Assembly (NCBI RefSeq): GCF_023715645.1
Contig: NZ_JAMBOP010000004.1
Coordinates: 1-64,000, forward strand
From: Bacillus cytotoxicus
GTDB taxonomy: Bacteria; Bacillota; Bacilli; Bacillales; Bacillaceae_G
Direction: 5' to 3'
Length of the DNA stretch: 64,000 bases
Both the position numbers and the translations under genes were made by a program. This document shows positions 23,844 to 32,216 of this stretch, piece after piece. The notes below the pieces were generated by a model, which was not told the DNA's origin, ran no database searches, and was given only the letters and a program-made list of their open reading frames with translations. The first letter of the stretch is position 1; each line of letters opens with the position of its first letter.

Positions 23844-24641
23844 TTACTGATCCGCGACAAATGAATCGCGCACTCGCTTCCAAAATGGAAATGGGCGAAA
23901 TCTAACAAATCGAACTCTTTGATTCGCCACCCGGTATTGAATCGATTTAACCTCTTGATGATCCATCGTTAAATGATCAATTGTAATTTGCAAGTTCATT
24001 CCAGTAACTGGTCTTAGCACACATGTATGATGCTTCGGTAATACGAGCGGAGATCCAACCGTACGGAAAACGCGATTATTAATAGACGCCATTTCCGTAA
24101 TTTGAATCGCTTCTAAAGACGGGTGAATAATCGCACCGCCCAGCGCTTTATTATACGCAGTACTACCAGAAGGTGTTGAAATACAGAGACCATCGCCGCG
24201 GAATGTTTCAAAATATTCACCGCGAATTTCAACATCCATAACAAGCGTTCCTTCACTGCTTTTTACGGTTGCTTCATTTAGCGCTAAATATTGTGATTCT
24301 TTATTTCCATTCACATAACGAATAATGACCTCCAATAATGGATATTCAACAACTTGAAAAGGCGTTTTTGCAATCGCAATGACAAGCTTCTCAACTTCTG
24401 TCGGTAACCAATCAGCATAAAACCCTAAATGCCCGGTATGTACTCCGACAAATGCTGTTTTATCTAACCGATCCTGGTAGCGATGAAACGCATGCAGCAA
24501 CGTCCCATCTCCCCCAACGGAAATTACAATATCTGGTTCGTTTTCATCCATTGTAACTTCAAAATCATGTAAGTACTCTATCATCGTACTCATAAGCGCA
24601 TTTGATGATTGATCTCCCTTTGACATAATTGCAAACTTCAT
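23844..24641 (-). CDS. nadK: NAD kinase
   Basis: A 265-residue NAD kinase making NADP from NAD. Key motifs: [13 protein letters not shown] (GGDGT, near residue 43), the NE/D-type [11 protein letters not shown] and the [23 protein letters not shown] loop (about 148-170). Length matches the ppnK/NadK class of Bacillus (YjbN). The start ATG lies about 20 bases after the yjbM stop, so they are almost certainly co-transcribed. The yjbM-nadK-rluD order is as in B. subtilis. Confidence 0.95.
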   Translation of the reverse strand: MKFAIMSKGDQSSNALMSTMIEYLHDFEVTMDENEPDIVISVGGDGTLLHAFHRYQDRLDKTAFVGVHTGHLGFYADWLPTEVEKLVIAIAKTPFQVVEYPLLEVIIRYVNGNKESQYLALNEATVKSSEGTLVMDVEIRGEYFETFRGDGLCISTPSGSTAYNKALGGAIIHPSLEAIQITEMASINNRVFRTVGSPLVLPKHHTCVLRPVTGMNLQITIDHLTMDHQEVKSIQYRVANQRVRFVRFRPFPFWKRVRDSFVADQ

Positions 24642-24662
24642 CGCCCAACACCCTTTAGTTTA

Positions 24663-25298
24663 TTATTCTGTTTCCTTCGATTCTTTTTTGCGTGAAAAAA
24701 TCTTTTGTGCTTCTTTAATTTCAAGACGAATCGAAGACATCTCTTCGTCTAATAAGTAAGCGGCTTCAGCTGCGCGCTGCAAACGCACTTTAATATCTTC
24801 TGGAAAGCGTCCACGATATTTATAATTTAAAGAATGCTCGATTGTTGCCCAAAAATTCATTGCTAACGTGCGAATTTGAATTTCAACTAACACTTTTCTC
24901 TCTCCGCGAATCGTTTGCACAGGGTAACTAATAACAACGTGATAGGAGCGATATCCACTTTCTTTCTTTCGCGTCACGTAATTGCGTTCTTCCACAATTT
25001 CAAAATCGTTACGTTTTCGTAAAAACTCTACAACTGGTTTAATATCATCAACAAATTGACACATCATCCGAAGCCCCGCAATGTCTTGCATCTCTTCTTG
25101 CAAACGACTAAGCGGAATATTTCGTTTGTCTGCTTTATCAATAATACTTGCAACAGATTTGACTCTTCCTGTTACAAACTCAATCGGCGAATGTTCGGCC
25201 AACATTTCAAACTGAGAACGCATTCCTTTTAATTTTACTTTCAATTCTCCTACAGCTTGATGATACGGAGCTAAAAATTCTTCCCAATTTCGATCCAA
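24663..25298 (-). CDS. yjbM: Small alarmone synthetase YjbM (RelQ/SasB-type)
   Basis: A 211-residue GTP pyrophosphokinase that makes (p)ppGpp without a hydrolase domain. Signature segments: SPIEFVTGRVKSVASI, MQDIAGLRMMCQFVDDI, ESGYRSYHVVISYP, LVEIQIRTLAMNFWATIEHSLNYKY, and a C-terminal helix (EAAYLLDEEMSSIR) as in tetrameric RelQ. I chose TTG 25298, which gives MDRNWEEFLAPY, aligned with the known B. subtilis start, with GGTGGTGG before it; upstream GTG codons are alternatives. First gene of the yjbM-nadK pair. Confidence 0.92.
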   Translation of the reverse strand: MDRNWEEFLAPYHQAVGELKVKLKGMRSQFEMLAEHSPIEFVTGRVKSVASIIDKADKRNIPLSRLQEEMQDIAGLRMMCQFVDDIKPVVEFLRKRNDFEIVEERNYVTRKKESGYRSYHVVISYPVQTIRGERKVLVEIQIRTLAMNFWATIEHSLNYKYRGRFPEDIKVRLQRAAEAAYLLDEEMSSIRLEIKEAQKIFSRKKESKETE

Positions 25299-25351
25299 TG
25301 TAACCACCACCAAAACAACTCAGTTTCTTCTACCCTACTAAAAGCTTTCCT

Positions 25352-25723
25352 TTACAGAAACACTTTCTCTACTTCATTTACGAGTTCCTCACCGTAATTT
25401 GCATTTCCTTCAATATTTCCAATCAAATACTCTAATTCTTCTTTCATTTGTTCTAACTCAATTTCAGTGTCTTGAATACGAACAAACATTTTATCATCGC
25501 TCTTCATTGCGTGTTTTAATTCTTCCCAGCACGTATGCGGGATACTTACGTAAATAAAGGATGTTGCATTCTCTAAAATATATAAAAACGATAAATTATC
25601 TGAATCTACAAGTACATGGCTACGCGCTTTCAATTCTTCTACACGTAACTCCGTATTTTCCGCACAAAAAATAAGAGCATTCTCTCTTTTCTCTACGCTC
25701 TTAACTTGAATTTTATTTTGCAT
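25352..25723 (-). CDS. yjbL: UPF0738 family protein YjbL
   Basis: A 123-residue soluble protein resembling B. subtilis YjbL and the UPF0738 family of the cereus group. No catalytic motif is visible. The protein is acidic towards its C-terminus (ELEQMKEELEYLIGNIEG). The ATG at 25723 follows GGAGGAG by about seven bases; a longer in-frame extension upstream is AT-rich, lacks a site and would overlap the divergent yjbK gene, so I reject it. It lies divergently from yjbK and just upstream of yjbM. Function unknown. Confidence 0.82.
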   Translation of the reverse strand: MQNKIQVKSVEKRENALIFCAENTELRVEELKARSHVLVDSDNLSFLYILENATSFIYVSIPHTCWEELKHAMKSDDKMFVRIQDTEIELEQMKEELEYLIGNIEGNANYGEELVNEVEKVFL

Positions 25724-25867
25724 ACTTGAACTCCTCCATATTATACTTCCTGTCATTATCAACACTTTCATTGTAACATAACATACACTGAAACAAATAA
25801 AACATTGATTGAAATTTAAGAAAAAGCGATAATGAGTAACAGATATTTCATATAAAGGAGCGTACAT

Positions 25868-26446
25868 ATGAACCAAGAAATTGAAATTGAGTTTAAAAAT
25901 ATGGTTACTAAAGAGGAATTCCATTCTTTATGTCATGCATTTTCCATTACATCATTCACAAAACAGGTTAATCATTATTTCGAAACGCCAGCATTCTCAT
26001 TAAAAAACGCCGGTGCTGCTCTTCGTATTCGTTATAAAAACAATGCATATACGCTAACACTAAAACAGCCCGCAGAAATCGGCTTGTTAGAAACACATCA
26101 AACTTTAACAAAAGAAGAAGCAAACATAATGATGGAAACAAATACAATAATTACAGGTGCCGTTTCTAACCAATTAGAAAACCTGCAAATTTCTGTTTCT
26201 TCACTACAGTATATGGGAAGCTTAACAACTGAACGAGCAGAAACAACATTTGAATGCGGTACACTTGTATTCGATCATAGTTTTTATTACGAGCATGATG
26301 ATTATGAAATCGAATATGAAGTAAGCGATGAGCAAGCTGGACAAGCAGCATTTTCCTCTTTCTTAAAGGAGCATAACATTCCAATTCGACATACAAAAAA
26401 TAAAGTGCAACGCTTTTTTCTTGCCAAAGAACAAAAAGAACAATAA
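25868..26446 (+). CDS. yjbK: CYTH-domain protein YjbK
   Basis: A 192-residue CYTH (triphosphate tunnel metalloenzyme) protein. The ExExK metal/phosphate motif EIEIEFK opens the protein (residues 4-10), followed by the alternating basic and acidic strands AALRIRYKNNAYTLTLKQP and the closing DYEIEYEVSD. CYTH proteins hydrolyse organic or inorganic triphosphates, and the substrate of YjbK is not settled. AAAGGAGCGTACAT precedes the ATG. Neighbour of yjbL/yjbM as in B. subtilis, which suggests a nucleotide-signalling link. Confidence 0.9.
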   Translation: MNQEIEIEFKNMVTKEEFHSLCHAFSITSFTKQVNHYFETPAFSLKNAGAALRIRYKNNAYTLTLKQPAEIGLLETHQTLTKEEANIMMETNTIITGAVSNQLENLQISVSSLQYMGSLTTERAETTFECGTLVFDHSFYYEHDDYEIEYEVSDEQAGQAAFSSFLKEHNIPIRHTKNKVQRFFLAKEQKEQ

Positions 26447-26506
26447 ACTAGCAAAGGATTGATTGAGAGCTATTTATTTGCCCTTCATAACAATCCGTTG
26501 CTACAA

Positions 26507-26624
26507 TAAAGTGAAACTTCCTTTCATGAACGTCCTTTTCATGAAAGGTTAGCTCTCACCAATCGAACCTTTCATTATCTCTTGCCTATCTCTTTGTCTT
26601 ACTACAAATAATAGCGAGGATAAA
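26507..26624 (+). repeat. Hairpin-ended MITE-like repeat (type 2), diverged copy 3
   Basis: TAAAGTGAAACTTCC, a hairpin CTTTCATGAA / TTCATGAAAG, TTAGCTCTCACCAATCGA, then TCTTACTACAAATAATAGCG-GATAAA. The conserved blocks and their order match copies 1, 2 and 4, but the hairpin stem has a different sequence that still pairs perfectly. It fills the yjbK-globin gap. Confidence 0.55.
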
Positions 26625-26655
26625 TATATATTTGATGGAAAAAGGAGTTACAAGG

Positions 26656-27051
26656 ATGAACAAGCAACCAACGACACCATTTGAAGCAATTGGCGGTGAA
26701 CAAGGCATTGCAAAATTAGTCGATACATTTTATTCCTATGTCAGTAAACACCCTGACTTATCTCCCATCTTCCCAGACGATTTAACGGAAACTGCTAGGA
26801 AGCAAAAACAATTTTTAACGCAATATTTAGGTGGACCGAGTCTTTATACAGAAGAGCATGGGCATCCAATGCTACGCGCTCGTCATCTGCCATTTGAAAT
26901 TACACCAAAACGGGCAAAGGCTTGGCTCTCATGCATGGAGCAAGCGATGGATGATACTGATGTACATGGACCGATTCGTGAGTTTGTATTTGAGCGTTTG
27001 ACATTAACTGCACAGCATATGGTTAATACTCCTGAAACAGGTGAAGCTTAA
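26656..27051 (+). CDS. yjbI: Truncated haemoglobin YjbI (group II, trHbO-like)
   Basis: A 131-residue 2-on-2 globin. Visible landmarks: [21 protein letters not shown] at the start, [37 protein letters not shown] with the proximal-His region (RARHLPF) and the Trp of group II globins. It binds oxygen and may act in redox protection. ATG 26656 was chosen because AAAGGAG lies eight bases before; start codons seven and eight triplets upstream precede the site. Its stop overlaps the spxH start, so the two are translated together, as in B. subtilis yjbI-yjbH. Confidence 0.92.
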   Translation: MNKQPTTPFEAIGGEQGIAKLVDTFYSYVSKHPDLSPIFPDDLTETARKQKQFLTQYLGGPSLYTEEHGHPMLRARHLPFEITPKRAKAWLSCMEQAMDDTDVHGPIREFVFERLTLTAQHMVNTPETGEA

Positions 27052-27944
27052 TGGATAAACTGGAAACAAAACATACTGTACCAATCTCTCTCTCAAAATG
27101 TGAAGCAAAATCTGTAGAAGCCTATTTATTTATTGATCCACTCTGTAAAGATTGTTGGGAAATTGAGCCAATCATAATTAAATTATGGCTCGAATATGGA
27201 AAATACTTTTCACTTCGTCACATCGTTACTGGTAAAGTAGAAGGGGCTATTTCCCCATCACACAAATGGAATAAACCTGCTAATATTCGATTTGTGTGGG
27301 AGAAAACAACAAGTTTACAAGGGTTTTCTTGCGACGGAAAAGTATATACGCACGGCGGCGCGTCAACTCCGTATATCACTTCAATTGCAATTAAGGCAGC
27401 AGAATTACAAGGTCGAAAAGCAGGTTCGAAATTTTTACGAAAACTACAAGAGTCTATTTTACTTGAAAATACAGCAAAACCAACCATAAATACGCTGCTT
27501 ACTTGCGCAAAGCAAAGTGGAATTGATGCGGAAGAATTTGAACAAGATTTATCTTCTGTAAGTGCGGCAAAAGCATTTCAATGTGATTTAAAATTTACGA
27601 ATGAAATGCACATTACAGAAATTCCTTCTCTCGTGTTCTTTCATGCAAATTCAAACGAAGAAGGAATTAAAATTGGCGGTATTTATCATTACGATGTATA
27701 CGTACAAGTATTAAAAGAGATTGTAAAAGAAGACATCGTGCCGCAGCCTCTTCCTCCTCTAGAACGATTCCTAGAGCATGTTCAGTTCATATCAACAAAA
27801 GAAATTGCTTTTATTTATAATTACTCTGAAAACGAAGCAGAACGAGAAATGAAAAAATTGTTATTAAAGAGGACAGTGCGCATGATTGATATAAAACGAG
27901 AACGGTATTGGAAATTGGTTACAAAGGAAAACGACCTAGTGTAA
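27051..27944 (+). CDS. spxH: ClpXP adaptor SpxH (YjbH)
   Basis: A 297-residue DsbA-like, thioredoxin-fold protein with a CxxC at LCKDCW near residue 32, and EIPSLVFF in the second half of the fold. SpxH (YjbH) delivers the regulator Spx to ClpXP for degradation; the spx gene lies in this same window at 36067. The start overlaps the globin stop by one base. The C-terminal region ([25 protein letters not shown]) resembles a small winged segment found in the family. A terminator overlaps the stop codon. Confidence 0.92.
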   Translation: MDKLETKHTVPISLSKCEAKSVEAYLFIDPLCKDCWEIEPIIIKLWLEYGKYFSLRHIVTGKVEGAISPSHKWNKPANIRFVWEKTTSLQGFSCDGKVYTHGGASTPYITSIAIKAAELQGRKAGSKFLRKLQESILLENTAKPTINTLLTCAKQSGIDAEEFEQDLSSVSAAKAFQCDLKFTNEMHITEIPSLVFFHANSNEEGIKIGGIYHYDVYVQVLKEIVKEDIVPQPLPPLERFLEHVQFISTKEIAFIYNYSENEAEREMKKLLLKRTVRMIDIKRERYWKLVTKENDLV

Positions 27945-27962
27945 AACACTAGGTCGTTTTCT
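27930..27962 (+). terminator. spxH terminator
   Basis: ACGACCTAGTG-TAAAA-CACTAGGTCGT then TTTTC; the stem begins inside the last spxH codons. Confidence 0.88.
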
Positions 27963-28174
27963 TTACGGCTTATAAAAATATTAAAGGGGATGGGAGAAAT
28001 TTCACGTTCAAACAAAGGGGTATATGTTTGTATGTGAATTCGTTCACGTTTATTATATTACAAGATTCGACGTTAATTGACAACCTCTTTTGTCGAATTT
28101 CACATTTTCGTCACATTCTAAACGTTTTCATTTTAGAATACAATATATAAAACGCCTTTTTAGGAGGGTTTTCA

Positions 28175-28348
28175 TTGAAAAAATCCTATCTTGTATTACT
28201 CCTTTGTATTATTTTTTTGTTTTTTTGTTTATACGTTCTCTCATTATTACAAGTGTTTCCACTTATTTTAGCACTTCCACTTTTATTTGGAGCAATCGTA
28301 TTAGCTATATCATATTTTAATAACCAAAAACGTTTTAAAGGGTTCTAA
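28175..28348 (+). CDS. Small two-helix membrane protein
   Basis: A 57-residue frame starting at TTG 28175 with TAGGAGGG six to seven bases upstream. Almost the whole chain is hydrophobic: a first helix (SYLVLLLCIIFLFFCLYVL) and a second (VFPLILALPLLFGAIVLAI), with a short positive tail NNQKRFKGF. I do not recognise the family. The ribosome site and clean helix-loop-helix pattern argue for a real gene. It stands alone between spxH and pepF, and a bcr-like repeat begins just after its stop. Function unknown. Confidence 0.65.
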   Translation: MKKSYLVLLLCIIFLFFCLYVLSLLQVFPLILALPLLFGAIVLAISYFNNQKRFKGF

Positions 28349-28351
28349 ACA

Positions 28352-28500
28352 ATATTCCAATACACGTCGAAAAAGAAAAAGGAGTCTGCACTCGCCTTCT
28401 CCCTTTGTTGAAACTTGGCATGTGGAAGAAAAAGGCCCTGACCGCTTCTATGCATGGCCAGATGCTCTCGCCCCCCGAAAAAGAAAAGGGGTTTTTATGT
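28352..28500 (+). repeat. bcr-like interspersed repeat
   Basis: Right three-quarters of the family: CCTTTGTTGAAACTTGGCATG, TGGAAGAAAAAGGCCCTGACC, GCATGGCCAGATGCTCTCG and AAAAGAAAAGGGGTTTTTATG. Confidence 0.75.
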
Positions 28501-28537
28501 AAAAAGAAAACGAGAGTCATGCGACTCTCGTTTCTTT

Positions 28538-30364
28538 CTACTTCTCTTCAAATAAAAGTGCTTCTAATTCATTTAATTTCTCTTCAAATACTTGCATTGC
28601 TTCCTTTACAGGATCTGATGATGTCATATCAACACCAGCTTTTTTCAATACTTCAATTGGATAGTCTGAGCTTCCTGCTTTTAAGAACTCATTAATGTAA
28701 CGTTCTACAGCCGGCTGACCTTCTTCTAAAATTTGTTTTGATAGAGCCGTTGCTGCACTGAAGCCCGTTGCATATTGATATACATAATAATTGTAATAGA
28801 AATGTGGAATACGAGACCACTCTAAACCAATTTCTTTATCGATCACTAAGCTATCACCGAAATATTTTTGATTTAGCTCATAATAAATGTCCGTTAACAT
28901 ATCTGGTGTTACCGCATGACCTTCTTGCACTTTTTTATGAATTACATGTTCAAACTCAGCAAACATCGTTTGACGGAATACCGTACCACGGAAACCTTCT
29001 AAATAATGATTTAATAAGTATAGACGCTTCTTCTTATCATCTGTCGTTTTTAATAAATAATCATTAAGAAGTGCTTCATTACATGTAGACGCTACCTCTG
29101 CGACGAAAATCGAATAATCGCCATACACGTAAGGCTGTGTTTTTCTTGTATAGTAACTATGCACAGAATGGCCAAACTCGTGCGCCAGCGTAAATAAATT
29201 ATTTACATTATCATGCCAGTTCATTAATACATATGGATTTGTTCCATATGCACCAGATGAATAAGCACCGCTTCGCTTCCCTTTATTTTCATATACATCT
29301 ACCCAGCGATTTTCATATGCTTCTTTTAAAATCTCTACATACTCGTCCCCAAGTACATGTAATGATTGTAAAAGCATATCTTGCGCTTCTTTGTATGTGA
29401 CGTTCATTTTCACTTCTGGTACGAGCGGCGTGTATAGATCATACATATGCAGTTCATCTAATCCAAGTGCTCGTTTCCGAATATCAATGTAACGATGTAA
29501 TAAATGTAAGTTTTCGTTTACTGTTTCCACAAGCTGATCATATACAGACTCTGGAATATTATTATTGCTCAGCGCAGCTTGGCGAGCAGAATCATATTTA
29601 CGGACGTTTGCATAAAAGTTATTTCGTTTAATTGCACCATTTAATGTGCTCGAAAATGTATTCTTATATTTTCCGTACGTTTCATACACCGCATGAAACG
29701 CATCATGACGCACACGAGGATCATCACTTTCTAAAAATTGAATATAACGTCCATGCGTCACTTCTACCTCTTCCCCATTTTCATCTTGAATAGATGGGAA
29801 CTTCAAATCTGCGTTATTTAATATACCAAATGTATTACTTGATGCACTCATAACCTCAGAAGCTTGCGCTAATAACGCTTCTTCCGCCTCTGATAATACG
29901 TGAGGACGTTGACGCGTAATTTCTTCTAACGCATGTTCATATATCTTTAGTTCTTTATTTTCTTGTAAAAAGGATCGCAGTGTCTCTTCTGCAATTGTTA
30001 AAATTTCCGGTACAATGTACGCCATGCTACTTGATACTTGCGAATACAAACTCGTCGCGCGGTCATTCAACGCTTGATAAGATGAATTTGTTGTATCTTG
30101 GTCATAGCGCATATGTGCGTATGTATACAGTTTACCAAGACGCATTGATATTTCATCTTCATATTGCAGTGCCTCTAGCAATGTATTTGCTGATTCTCCA
30201 AGTTTCCCTTTAAATTCCGTCAGCTTTGGTAATAGTTCTTTCACGGCCTGAAATTCTGCTTCCCACTCTGCATCTGTTTGGAAAATATCTTCTAAGCGCC
30301 ACGTATTTTCTACTTCAATTTCACTACGCGCTGGCAGTGCTTTTGCTGTTTTTTGTTCATTCAT
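28538..30364 (-). CDS. pepF: Oligoendopeptidase F
   Basis: A 608-residue M3-family zinc metallopeptidase. The zinc motif HEFGH is at residues 395-399 (with the third ligand Glu expected in VAEVASTCNEALL about 25 residues on). The N-terminal all-helical lid domain (WRLEDIFQTDAEWEAEF ...) and the C-terminal SSDYPIEVLKKAGVDM are typical. It degrades 7-17 residue peptides in the cytoplasm; B. subtilis yjbG is the same protein. ATG 30364 follows AAGGAGGAT. An 18-codon upstream extension has no site and is rejected. Gene order spxH, pepF, coiA mirrors B. subtilis yjbH-yjbG-yjbF. Confidence 0.95.
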   Translation of the reverse strand: MNEQKTAKALPARSEIEVENTWRLEDIFQTDAEWEAEFQAVKELLPKLTEFKGKLGESANTLLEALQYEDEISMRLGKLYTYAHMRYDQDTTNSSYQALNDRATSLYSQVSSSMAYIVPEILTIAEETLRSFLQENKELKIYEHALEEITRQRPHVLSEAEEALLAQASEVMSASSNTFGILNNADLKFPSIQDENGEEVEVTHGRYIQFLESDDPRVRHDAFHAVYETYGKYKNTFSSTLNGAIKRNNFYANVRKYDSARQAALSNNNIPESVYDQLVETVNENLHLLHRYIDIRKRALGLDELHMYDLYTPLVPEVKMNVTYKEAQDMLLQSLHVLGDEYVEILKEAYENRWVDVYENKGKRSGAYSSGAYGTNPYVLMNWHDNVNNLFTLAHEFGHSVHSYYTRKTQPYVYGDYSIFVAEVASTCNEALLNDYLLKTTDDKKKRLYLLNHYLEGFRGTVFRQTMFAEFEHVIHKKVQEGHAVTPDMLTDIYYELNQKYFGDSLVIDKEIGLEWSRIPHFYYNYYVYQYATGFSAATALSKQILEEGQPAVERYINEFLKAGSSDYPIEVLKKAGVDMTSSDPVKEAMQVFEEKLNELEALLFEEK

Positions 30365-30384
30365 TTGTAAATCCTCCTTAATCA

Positions 30385-30578
30385 GATCCCATATAAATCC
30401 ATTTTGTTTTTTCAACATACAAGTCGCTGATATGCAGAAATAACATGACCGCTCCTTGCCTTCTCCCTTTGTTTTAAATCTTGCAGGCGGCAGAAAAAGG
30501 CCCTAATCGCTTCTAAACACGGCCAGATACTCTCACCCACAAAAAAGAGGCTTTATGTTGTTTTTCCAATTCGTATTC
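30385..30578 (+). repeat. bcr-like interspersed repeat, full copy
   Basis: CCATTTTGTTTTTTCAACATAC, AAGTCGCTGATATG, TTTGTTTTAAATCTTGCAGG, GGCAGAAAAAGGCCCTAATCG, GGCCAGATACTCTCACCCAC and an AGAGGCTTTATGTTG end. Fills the pepF-coiA gap. Confidence 0.78.
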
Positions 30579-30600
30579 ATATAATACAATTCGATTCTTC

Positions 30601-31842
30601 TTATGTAATTCCTTCTGGGTACTTTTCTATTATATCCATTTTCTCTTCACTCATGTTGTACTTTGCTTCCATTAGTGTAAGAGCCTCTGTTATAAATAAG
30701 CGATCAAATTTCTGTACTTCCTCTTCTGTTTTTGGAACAATAAAACAACGTACTTTTCGATATTTGTAAACATCTACTTGCTCAACCTCCCCAATTCCAC
30801 ATAAAAATTGCATATATTCTCTCACTGCTTGCTGCCAAAATATTTGCGGGAAATATGGCAGTGACCGTCTGCGAATCATCCTATGCCGTTCAACATACTG
30901 AAAAACAGTATGCAATGAAAAATATTCTCCTACTGAAAATTTTCCTAATAGCTCAATCAAAATATAAGCTTGCCATATGAAAGGATGGGTACGAAATGCC
31001 AAAAGCGATGGTAATGGAACACCAATTTCAGCAGGAAAACAAGAAAGCGATATGCGATGCTCATAAAGAAGCTCTAAAAAGGAGCGTTCACCTTGCTTCC
31101 ACATATGAATGCCATTTGCTCGGAAGCGCTGTTTTTTATTCAGCCATTCTTTTTCTAAACGTTGAATGGAAATAGGTGATGCTGTAAGAAGAGTTTTGAA
31201 TGTAGTAATAGGAAGAGGAAAATGAATTGCATGTGAAAAAACAATAGTCGTGGAAAAAGGTAAAAGAAGATTACATTTGAAAAACGCTTTTGCATCGGGG
31301 CAAAAATAGAGGAGATATGGATGAGGCTGATATTGCACACAGCTGGAATGAAACGCGGGAAGCGACAACCAATATGCCCCGTGACGTTTGAATTGATTCC
31401 CTCCTAAAATCCATAATATTTGAATCCCTTCTTTCCAATACCCTTCCGTTCGTTGTAACAACTTCTCCGCTGATAAAGTTGCGCATTGATATTCAATCGC
31501 AATTTGCCGATTCCCAATTGTGACAAACAAATCCGGCCGCTGCTGAATCGCTGGCAAATAGTGCTCTATATTTATCGAACAAACTTGTGACTGAAACCAT
31601 CTATATAACTGCTCTTTCCCCCGCATGTGATACGCTGATTCATTTTCAAACTCAATTTGACAGCTATGCGATTTCCTATGAGCAAAATGCCATTGTTTTT
31701 GTTTTCCTAATTTCAGCTGTACTTCGAAATGACAAATGGGACAGAAAAAGCGCTCATTCTTCCGTATCATCATAAGTTGCTTTTCATTCCATCCATGAAG
31801 CAGGTGGATTTCTTCTCCATTTTCTCTCTTTGCAACAAACAT
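30601..31842 (-). CDS. coiA: Competence protein CoiA
   Basis: A 413-residue protein of the CoiA family, induced during competence in streptococci and B. subtilis (YjbF) and needed for efficient transformation after DNA uptake. N-terminal zinc-knuckle-like segment FFCPICHFEVQLKLG-QWHFAH, and a nuclease-like core RPDLFVTIGNRQIAIEYQCATLS with the D...E-x-Q pattern of PD-(D/E)XK enzymes. ATG 31842 has AAAGGAGTG upstream; a 19-codon extension is rejected. No clear ComK box was found upstream, though a TIR-bearing repeat sits there. Confidence 0.9.
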   Translation of the reverse strand: MFVAKRENGEEIHLLHGWNEKQLMMIRKNERFFCPICHFEVQLKLGKQKQWHFAHRKSHSCQIEFENESAYHMRGKEQLYRWFQSQVCSINIEHYLPAIQQRPDLFVTIGNRQIAIEYQCATLSAEKLLQRTEGYWKEGIQILWILGGNQFKRHGAYWLSLPAFHSSCVQYQPHPYLLYFCPDAKAFFKCNLLLPFSTTIVFSHAIHFPLPITTFKTLLTASPISIQRLEKEWLNKKQRFRANGIHMWKQGERSFLELLYEHRISLSCFPAEIGVPLPSLLAFRTHPFIWQAYILIELLGKFSVGEYFSLHTVFQYVERHRMIRRRSLPYFPQIFWQQAVREYMQFLCGIGEVEQVDVYKYRKVRCFIVPKTEEEVQKFDRLFITEALTLMEAKYNMSEEKMDIIEKYPEGIT

Positions 31843-31904
31843 AAAATCACTCCTTTCTTCCGTATGGACTATTCGACAAAAGCAGACGAGTTCCTGCAAA
31901 AAAG

Positions 31905-32189
31905 GTAACTACTCAGCCATACATTTCATTTAGAAGTTTGGTAATGGGTATGATTCCAGCGAAAATACACCCTTTATTATCCATAGAAAATTATTTTTAT
32001 TTTTCAACATATAGATCGCTGTCATGAAGATAAAAATGGATCTACACCTCGCTACCTTTCTTTGTTTTAAAACATTGCGCGTGGCAGGAATAGGACCTGA
32101 CCGCTCCTATACATGGTTAGATGCTCTCGCCCACCTAAAAAGAAAAAGGTTTTTCTGTTCTTTTTTTCATAGAGGGACTGAGTAGCTAC
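31905..32189. repeat. Composite repeat: inverted ends around a bcr-like core, copy A
   Basis: GTAACTACTCAG at the left and CTGAGTAGCTAC at the right form inverted ends 285 bases apart. Inside lie TTTTTCAACATATAGATCGC, TTTGTTTTAAAACATTGCGC, GTGGCAGGAATAGGACCTGACC and CACCTAAAAAGAAAAAGG, the bcr-like core. Compare copies at 48038 and 60412. Confidence 0.75.
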
Positions 32190-32216
32190 AAAAAAAGACT
32201 CATTTTCATGAGCCTT
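32190..32216 (-). terminator. cls terminator
   Basis: Minus strand GGCTCAT-GAAA-ATGAGTC followed by TTTTTT, immediately after the cls stop. Confidence 0.8.

Noticed and set aside
25724-25924. Longer start for YjbL
   Set aside because: The extension is AT-rich, lacks a ribosome site and overlaps the divergent yjbK start; ATG 25723 has GGAGGAG.
28034-28105. GTGAATTCGTTCAC hairpin and GATTCGAC / GTCGAATT pair upstream of the small membrane protein
   Set aside because: Short and not linked with a known regulator; not enough to call an operator.
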